20,779 nt of DNA, taken from positions 1-20,779 of the forward strand of contig JAEYRC010000134.1 of NCBI GenBank assembly GCA_023409675.1. Reading direction: 5' to 3'. This document shows positions 15,652-20,779 of the stretch, one piece after another. Both the position numbers and the translations under genes were made by a program. The stretch is from Bacteroidota bacterium (lineage in GTDB: Bacteria > Bacteroidota > Bacteroidia > Chitinophagales > Chitinophagaceae). The stretch's first letter is position 1. Every line of letters starts with the position of its first letter. The notes under the pieces were generated by a model. That model was not told the DNA's origin, did not search any database, and saw only the letters and a list, made by a program, of their open reading frames with translations.

Positions 15652-17097
15652 CTAATCGTTTATATATCCTTTAAGTTCGAGCAGCTTAACAAAAGCCTGG
15701 TAGCGTTCCGCATATGCTGACACTAATTCCGGTTCAGGCTGTATGGTCTTTTCGGCATGTGTCATATACGTTCCGGCCTCTTCCAGATGCCGGTAAAAGG
15801 TTTTGGATGCGGCGAGGATAGCGGCACCGGCCGCGCCGGTTACATTTTCCATTTTTGCAATTGGCAGGTTCAGCACATTACTGCGTATCCGTAACCAGGT
15901 ATCGCTGCTGCTTCCTCCGCCAGCCGAATAAACACATTTTATCGCTTCCCCGGAAAGTTTCCGGATCTTATCATAAGCGTATTTTTCAATGAAGGCCACC
16001 CCTTCCAGGTATGCGGTAAACAATTCAGCCCTGCTCAATCCATCCGGCGCAAATCCTCTGGCACCTGCCGAAACAAAGGGAAAACGCTCACCGGATTGCA
16101 GCAGTGGCCAGGCCAGGTGACTACCTGGAATCAGCAAAGCGGCTTCCTGGTTCAGGTGCTCAAGATCCTGCCCGTTAAACAATGTGCTGATCCAGTCTGC
16201 CCCGGTATTACTGGCGCCTCCCGGCATCCAGTATCCATCGGGATGCCGGTGATTGTATATTGCTCCGGAAGGGTCCCTTACTTCATGCGTGGTCACGCCC
16301 TTAATTACCAGAGTTGTTCCAATGGTAGTATTCCAGTCGCCCAGTCGTACCGCACCGGAAGCTACCTGCGATGCGCAGCCATCGGTCATTCCCGCGGTGA
16401 TGACAATTTTATCCGAAAGTCCGGTTTCTGTTGCCAGTTCTTTCAACAACGTTCCCACCGGAGTGCCGGATGGAACAACTTCCTGAAGCCACCCGGGGGG
16501 AAGTTGCAGTTTATTGGTTATATATGCCGGCCATTCGAGCCGATGTACATCATATCCTGATTTAAGGGCATTGGTATAATCGGTTACACCAAAGTTACCG
16601 GATAGCTGGCCGATGATATAATCAGCGGCGTGAACGAAGCGACCGAGCCGCTCAGCATGGGTGCTGTCAAGCCCCATGAACCAGCGCATTTTCGGCAGTC
16701 CGCAGGAACTGTTAAACGCCGAAAAACCGGTAGTGCCGGCTTCTTCAGCCAGTGTTGCACAATGGCGGGCATCTTCGGCAGATCGCTGATCGCTGTACAT
16801 GATAGCGGGATATAGCGGATGATTCTTTTTGTCGAGTGGAATTATCGTTCCCGATGTGGAGGTAACTGAAATTGCGCGGATTTCTGTCAGATCGATATAT
16901 TGTGCAGCCTGACGGGCCAGGGAGATCAGGAGGGCTTTACAGGTGTTCCACCACATCAGGGGCGACTGCTCTGTGCGGGATTCATCTGTCCATTCAAACC
17001 CTGCCGATACGGCATGCACCGGCGATCCTCCCTCATCGAGCAACACTATCCTCGCCCCCTGTGTACCAATATCGATTCCAATAAAATATGCCCGCAT
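15652..17097 (-). CDS. FGGY-family carbohydrate kinase, D-ribulokinase/xylulokinase-like
   Basis: Cytoplasmic ATP-dependent sugar or polyol kinase of 481 residues from ATG 17097. An upstream in-frame start at 17139 would add 14 residues and overlap the previous gene by 43 bases, while MRAYFIGIDIGTQGARIVLL is the normal family opening and its ATG shares one base with the preceding stop (TAATG). The two actin-like FGGY domains are complete: GIDIGTQGAR (7-16), VTSTSGTIIPLD (78-89), substrate segment MYSDQRS (100-106), catalytic Asp239 in TAGMTDGCAS, ATP-site IGTT (259-262) and SAGGGSSSDTW (391-401). The IYNHRHPDGYWMPGGASNTG segment (280-299) resembles, from memory, the D-ribulokinase-type kinases of cyanobacteria and plants more than classical xylulokinase. 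Substrate remains open. Confidence 0.88.
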   Translation of the reverse strand: MRAYFIGIDIGTQGARIVLLDEGGSPVHAVSAGFEWTDESRTEQSPLMWWNTCKALLISLARQAAQYIDLTEIRAISVTSTSGTIIPLDKKNHPLYPAIMYSDQRSAEDARHCATLAEEAGTTGFSAFNSSCGLPKMRWFMGLDSTHAERLGRFVHAADYIIGQLSGNFGVTDYTNALKSGYDVHRLEWPAYITNKLQLPPGWLQEVVPSGTPVGTLLKELATETGLSDKIVITAGMTDGCASQVASGAVRLGDWNTTIGTTLVIKGVTTHEVRDPSGAIYNHRHPDGYWMPGGASNTGADWISTLFNGQDLEHLNQEAALLIPGSHLAWPLLQSGERFPFVSAGARGFAPDGLSRAELFTAYLEGVAFIEKYAYDKIRKLSGEAIKCVYSAGGGSSSDTWLRIRSNVLNLPIAKMENVTGAAGAAILAASKTFYRHLEEAGTYMTHAEKTIQPEPELVSAYAERYQAFVKLLELKGYIND

Positions 17098-18545
17098 TAT
17101 AGTGCTGATTTTCTGAACAATTCCCGGGTGCTTTTCCACCCGGCATAATGTGCTGAATAAATTTCCTGATTTGCAGGCTGGATAATTTCCACTTCCTGAT
17201 GTTTGAGCTGTTGATCCGGCTGAAGCACTTCATTACAACGCAATGCGCCTCCGATCGCTGAAGATTGCCGGTAACCATGCCTGACCTGAACATTCAGGTC
17301 GAGCACCCCTGCCAGGATAGCGCGCAACGTGGCACTTTGCATACCGCCGCCACAGGCCCAAACATAATCATTCGAGTGCCCCGACAATTCACGAAGCACC
17401 TTATAATTTTCCGCAATGGAAAATGCGATATCCATCAGGGTCGCGCGCACAAAACAACTGCGGGTAAGATCATGGGTCACCGGCACCGGAAAAATAAATC
17501 CTCCGCTGGTAACCGGTGTTTTTTCCGAGGCGATCAGCGAACCCAGCGATGCGCTGCAGTACGTATTGGCATTGGCGGAAAGTTCCCGCTCGATCTGATC
17601 ATAATCTTCATTTGGATAAAACACTTCTTTCAGGCGCTGGTAGTTTAACCCTGTTACTCCGGCATTCGCTTCCAGTATGAAACGACCGGATTCTATATCC
17701 CGGCTGGTCCAGGTTCGTTCATCCTTATCCGTTATATACCGGTTGACCACTTTCACAATAGGAGTGGTAGTTCCGGAAACAATAACCACATCATCCACAG
17801 TTGGCTGGGTGCTTTTAATAGCCAGCTGGGTATCTCCGCCACCTGCCACGACCAGGGGAAGGGTACTGAGACCAAGATCATTTGCGCTTTGCCGGATAGC
17901 CGGCCCTATAACCGTACCGGAAGTTTTTAATGGGGGAACACAGTAGGGAGAGAAGTTGAACAGTTCGAGTAGTTCGGGGCTCCAGGCCTGTGCCGCTACA
18001 TCATATAACAATGTTTCAGAAGCCTGAGAATGTTCGTAGCCCGCTATTCCGGTGAGTTTGTATTCAATCCAGTCGCTGATACTCAGGAAGAAGGCCATAT
18101 TTTCCCAGATATCCATTCTGCGTTCCCGGATACCATATAGTTTGAATGCTGAAAATAAAGATGTTGGAAAACGACCGCTGCGCTGATATACGAATGTTTT
18201 ATCCGTGAGTATATGCTCCCATTCACGCCCGCGATGATCAATATTTGGCAGGCCGATCATTGAATTACCATCCTTTCCGATCAATACAATTCCTTCGCGC
18301 TGGCTGGTTGCCGTTATAGCGAGTATCTCCGCATTGCCGGCCTGATGCAAGGCTTCCCGGGCCAGGCTGCAAATTTGATCCCATAATACCCTGGGTTCAA
18401 AATATATTGAATTGGGATAGAGGTTATCATTTGTGTAACTGATATCCGCGGTGGCAACAGCGAGTATGGTTCCGTCGGGCTGTGTTATGGCCACCCGGGC
18501 ATTGCCGGTGCCGATATCGATGATCAGGTATGCAGGAACTGACAC
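17097..18545 (-). CDS. FGGY-family carbohydrate kinase, LsrK (autoinducer-2 kinase)-like
   Basis: Cytoplasmic kinase of 482 residues starting at GTG 18545, six bases after the dehydrogenase stop. FGGY signatures: LIIDIGTGNARVAI (7-20), TATSQREGIVLIGKDG (78-93), catalytic Asp238 in VVAGGGDTQ, ATP-binding VSGTTTP (256-262) and WACGGGMQS (396-404). The SxREGIVLY-like segment and the GGGDxQ motif resemble E. coli LsrK, from memory, more than xylulokinase or glycerol kinase. No LsrB/ACD transporter, LsrF or LsrG homologue is in the window, so AI-2 is not a safe substrate; a related tetrose, tetritol or pentose derivative is as likely. Its stop and the next kinase's start share a base, so the two kinases are translationally coupled and may work in one pathway. 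Confidence 0.86.
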   Translation of the reverse strand: MSVPAYLIIDIGTGNARVAITQPDGTILAVATADISYTNDNLYPNSIYFEPRVLWDQICSLAREALHQAGNAEILAITATSQREGIVLIGKDGNSMIGLPNIDHRGREWEHILTDKTFVYQRSGRFPTSLFSAFKLYGIRERRMDIWENMAFFLSISDWIEYKLTGIAGYEHSQASETLLYDVAAQAWSPELLELFNFSPYCVPPLKTSGTVIGPAIRQSANDLGLSTLPLVVAGGGDTQLAIKSTQPTVDDVVIVSGTTTPIVKVVNRYITDKDERTWTSRDIESGRFILEANAGVTGLNYQRLKEVFYPNEDYDQIERELSANANTYCSASLGSLIASEKTPVTSGGFIFPVPVTHDLTRSCFVRATLMDIAFSIAENYKVLRELSGHSNDYVWACGGGMQSATLRAILAGVLDLNVQVRHGYRQSSAIGGALRCNEVLQPDQQLKHQEVEIIQPANQEIYSAHYAGWKSTRELFRKSAL

Positions 18546-18551
18546 GTTGAA

Positions 18552-19565
18552 TTATTTTACATTTTTTAAAACCTGAAGAATTTCAGGGTTGGCCAGTTTT
18601 CGGCCTGAGCGGATCTGTTGAACAAAATACATCGAAAGGGCATCATTCAAAATCTGTACATGATGATCCTCCACTTCATGGGTAGCCCCGGCAATATGCG
18701 GAGTTGCCAGCACATTGGGTAAATCGATGATCCGGTAATCCAGTTCATCGGGCGGCTCCTTATCAAAAACATCCAGGATAGCTCCGCGGATACGGTTTTG
18801 CGACAGGACTGTATACAGATCCTCACGGTCAACCACAATCGCCCTTGCGGTGTTAACGAGGAGGGCTTCCGGTTTCATCAGTTTCAGCAAATCCATACCA
18901 ATCATTCCGATGGTTTCAGCATTAACCGGGAGGTGTATGGAAACAATATCAGCGGTTGAAAAAAGGTTTTCCAGACCGGTTTGTTCATAGGCGGGAAATG
19001 CGTTGCTTTTTATAAAAGGATCGTAGAACAGAATTTTGCAGGGAAAAGGTTCTATCAACCGCGCGATCAGTTGGCCGATCGCTCCGAAACCAACCAGGCC
19101 TACCGTTTTTCCGGCTAGTTCACTGCCTTTAAACTGAATATAGGAGGTATGCGCGCCGGCAGTCCATTTCCGCGACTTCAGCCATTCCATGCTATCGACG
19201 GTGCCGCGCATAAAGGTGATCACGTTGGCTATAAACATTTCCGCGACTGCCTGGGCATTTCGTGCCGGAGTAAAGAAGACAGGTATTCCATTTTCGCTGG
19301 CCGCGGTAATATCCACATTAGAAGGTGTACCACGGCATACCCCGATAAACTGCAGGTGTCCGTTCGCCTGAATAACATTCCTGCTAACGGTATCATGTTC
19401 TGTGATCAGAGCATCGGCTTCGGTTTCGTACAGGAGGGCCAGGAGTTCAGTTTCATTATAGGCGCGGTCGTTGATTTTCCAGGGTCGGTATATCACTTCT
19501 CCGAAATTATTTTCCAGTTCTTTTAAACCCGCTTCATTATACGGGGCGGTTACTAAAATTCTCAT
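18552..19565 (-). CDS. D-isomer-specific 2-hydroxyacid dehydrogenase, SerA-like
   Basis: NAD-dependent oxidoreductase of 337 residues interconverting a D-2-hydroxyacid and its 2-oxoacid. ATG 19565 is chosen over an in-frame GTG at 19571 because MRILVTAPYN is the usual first strand. The cofactor domain carries GFGAIG (159-164) and Asp182 at the end of the second strand, favouring NAD over NADP. Catalytic residues: Arg241 (NTARA), Glu270 (DVFDKEPP) and His290 (TPHIAGATHE). There is no C-terminal ACT regulatory domain, so it is unlikely to be the biosynthetic, serine-controlled 3-phosphoglycerate dehydrogenase. It heads the five-gene operon with the two kinases, phosphatase and GDPD, and a sugar-acid or phospho-sugar-acid substrate is the natural guess. 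Confidence 0.9.
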   Translation of the reverse strand: MRILVTAPYNEAGLKELENNFGEVIYRPWKINDRAYNETELLALLYETEADALITEHDTVSRNVIQANGHLQFIGVCRGTPSNVDITAASENGIPVFFTPARNAQAVAEMFIANVITFMRGTVDSMEWLKSRKWTAGAHTSYIQFKGSELAGKTVGLVGFGAIGQLIARLIEPFPCKILFYDPFIKSNAFPAYEQTGLENLFSTADIVSIHLPVNAETIGMIGMDLLKLMKPEALLVNTARAIVVDREDLYTVLSQNRIRGAILDVFDKEPPDELDYRIIDLPNVLATPHIAGATHEVEDHHVQILNDALSMYFVQQIRSGRKLANPEILQVLKNVK

Positions 19566-19692
19566 ACACACATTATATTAATTCTGATTATTCAACATAT
19601 CCTGACTATACCGTTGTGGCACAACCGAAGCCGGACTATGGTGAGTTTATTTGTTTTACTTTTCAGGGGCATCCCTATTTCAACCGGGCGGT

Positions 19693-20622
19693 TCAGATCA
19701 GGACATCCGCGGCAACAAAATAGTGGTCGCTGGGATATCTTCCGCCTTCATGATCTTTAATAATTTCCGCAGCGGTGGCCTTCACCGGTCCTTTGGTAAA
19801 TATGAAATCTATTTTTCCGCCCAGCGCTGCTCTTTCATAGTCCGCGCCTTTGAACGCATGTCCTGTATGACCAGGCTCTTCAACACCATGAACTTCACGA
19901 TAGGAATCTTTCCAGCCTTTATCGCGAAGGCTGTCGAAGACCTTGCTGGATATGCGGGCATTAAAGTCGCCGGTAAAAATTTGGGGAAATGCCGGCTGAT
20001 ATTGATCGCTTTCCTCAACCACCATTTTGGCCTGTTCAATCTTCGCTTTACCGGAAACATGATCGAGGTGGATATTGATCACCCGTAATTCTTTTCCGCT
20101 TTTCTTTTCCTTTAGCCGGACCCAGTTGGCATGTCGTGCCCGGGCAGTATCCCAGGATTTACTTCCGGCCACCAGCGGTGTTTCGCTGAGCCAGTAGGTA
20201 CCGGCAGCCAGCAGTTCATAACGGCTTGTCGAATAGAGGATCGGATTTTTAGCAATGCCATGATACCCATGCTGATGGGCATCCATTTCCGGACCATCGA
20301 AACCAAATAGGGCGTGACCTGCAAAGGCAGCACGGAAATCATCGGCCTGAACTTTAAGTACTTCCTGAAGACAAATGATATCCGGATTACGTTTCTTTAT
20401 AACGTTAATGCACAATTGTTTCCGGTCATTCCATCCTACTCCTTTGGCATCATCTTCTTCCAGAGCAACCCGGATATTACAGCAAAGAATCCGGTGTGTG
20501 GGGGACCCCGATGATGACTGCCCCAAACTTTCCGGCAAGCCCGAAATAACCGGGAGCATAACCGAAATGCCGAGGCCTTTCAAAAAGGTTCTCCTTCCGC
20601 TGGATTTATTGTCGGGGCTTGT
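19693..20622 (-). CDS. Tat-exported endonuclease/exonuclease/phosphatase (EEP) family protein
   Basis: Coding sequence runs from ATG 20625 (that ATG overlaps the upstream stop) to TGA at 19693; the interval given omits the start codon's overlap. 310 residues. A twin-arginine signal, GRRTFLKGLG at 10-19, followed by a hydrophobic stretch sends the folded, metal-loaded enzyme to the periplasm. The DNase I-like fold has every core residue: Asn50 (CCNIR), Glu88 (CLQEV), His186 (NIHLDH), Asp220/Asn222 (TGDFNA), Asp273 (KIDFIF) and Asp300/His301 (YPSDHY). Family members cleave nucleic acid, inositol phosphates or sphingomyelin; the sequence does not choose between them. The ATGA overlap with the FAD-dependent oxidoreductase shows co-expression. 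The next operon starts about 127 bases downstream. Confidence 0.88.
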   Translation of the reverse strand, partial: TSPDNKSSGRRTFLKGLGISVMLPVISGLPESLGQSSSGSPTHRILCCNIRVALEEDDAKGVGWNDRKQLCINVIKKRNPDIICLQEVLKVQADDFRAAFAGHALFGFDGPEMDAHQHGYHGIAKNPILYSTSRYELLAAGTYWLSETPLVAGSKSWDTARARHANWVRLKEKKSGKELRVINIHLDHVSGKAKIEQAKMVVEESDQYQPAFPQIFTGDFNARISSKVFDSLRDKGWKDSYREVHGVEEPGHTGHAFKGADYERAALGGKIDFIFTKGPVKATAAEIIKDHEGGRYPSDHYFVAADVLI

Positions 20623-20779
20623 CATACCTGTGCGTTTAAAGTTTCTTTTTCCAGGCGCAGGTAGGCACCCTTGTTCATGAGTTCCCGTTGCAGCGCGTTG
20701 ACATCGATATCTGCCGGCTGCACACCCTGGGTTATAGCCATTTTAGCAATTCTTCCCGCGGCTTCTCCCATAGCCATAC
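20622..20779 (-). CDS. FAD-dependent oxidoreductase, C-terminal fragment
   Basis: Only the last 51 codons and TGA are in the window; the gene continues beyond base 20779. The visible end reads MAMGEAAGRIAKMAITQG (52 positions before the edge) and then a VQPADIDVNALQRELMNKGA-type tail. That is the C-terminal signature of the FAD_oxidored (Pfam PF12831) family, where the glycine-rich GEAAG segment closes over the FAD. The stop overlaps the start of the EEP gene (ATGA, 20622-20625). Substrate is unknown; members of this family in Bacteroidota often sit beside sugar or polysaccharide genes. Confidence 0.72.
   Translation of the reverse strand, partial: MAMGEAAGRIAKMAITQGVQPADIDVNALQRELMNKGAYLRLEKETLNAQV

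Noticed and set aside
17098..17139. Longer start for the ribulokinase-like gene at 17139
   Set aside because: It would overlap the upstream kinase by 43 bases and adds a non-conserved tail before MRAYFIGIDIG; the TAATG start at 17097 is better.
19566..19692. Promoter for the five-gene operon
   Set aside because: The 127-base gap must matter for expression, but no TAnnTTTG element was found on the minus strand, so no site is claimed.
1..20779. CRISPR arrays, tRNA/rRNA genes, insertion sequences, tandem repeats, defence-system genes
   Set aside because: None were seen on either strand: no regularly spaced repeats, transposase or reverse-transcriptase motifs, and no cloverleaf-like segment in the gaps.

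Overview
The window reads as a chromosomal segment of a Bacteroidota bacterium, most likely from the Chitinophagaceae or a close relative. The basis is a compact bacteroidete-type carotenoid operon, many signal peptides ending in an A-Q type cleavage site, weak or absent Shine-Dalgarno sequences, moderate GC, and protein families common in that phylum (PafA-type phosphatase, DUF1080, AXE1 esterase, HAEPLY-motif protein). This is inference from gene content, not from a marker gene. No RNA genes, insertion sequences, prophage or CRISPR repeats were seen.

Layout. (1) 1-3378, plus strand: a tight five-gene pigment and light-damage operon with a partial conserved protein, an SRPBCC protein, a CrtZ-type beta-carotene hydroxylase, a CrtYcd-type lycopene cyclase and a class I photolyase. 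It should make zeaxanthin-type xanthophylls and repair UV lesions. (2) 3519-5569, minus strand: a nitrilase-family amidohydrolase, a DUF1801 protein and a predicted beta-rich outer-membrane protein. (3) 5831-9549, plus strand: a secreted CocE/alpha-amino-acid-ester-hydrolase-like enzyme, an AraC-type regulator directly behind it whose conserved N-terminus runs upstream of its first ATG, and a secreted HELGH zincin. A strong bidirectional terminator (9612-9645) closes this block. (4) 9690-13897, minus strand: a secreted DUF1080 protein, a secreted AXE1-type esterase, and a PafA-type alkaline phosphatase with all recognisable catalytic residues and its own terminator. (5) 14124-20779, minus strand: the 3' end of an FAD-dependent oxidoreductase gene overlapping a Tat-exported endonuclease/exonuclease/phosphatase protein, then, about 127 bases downstream, a five-gene operon with gaps of 6 bases or less: 2-hydroxyacid dehydrogenase, LsrK-like FGGY kinase, ribulokinase/xylulokinase-like FGGY kinase, histidine phosphatase and lipoprotein glycerophosphodiesterase.

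How the genes may work together. Region 1 is a photoprotection unit. Regions 3 and 4 supply secreted hydrolases acting on esters, glycans and phosphate esters. Region 5 is the least explained part. It combines cell-surface or periplasmic phosphodiesterases with cytoplasmic sugar or polyol kinases, a phosphatase and a hydroxyacid dehydrogenase, and looks like an uncharacterised route for taking up and burning the alcohol half of a phosphodiester or a related polyol or sugar acid. That pathway is inference from co-location, not demonstrated.

No stretch over 300 bases lacks a gene. The longest gaps are 5570-5830 (divergent promoter region) and 13898-14123.
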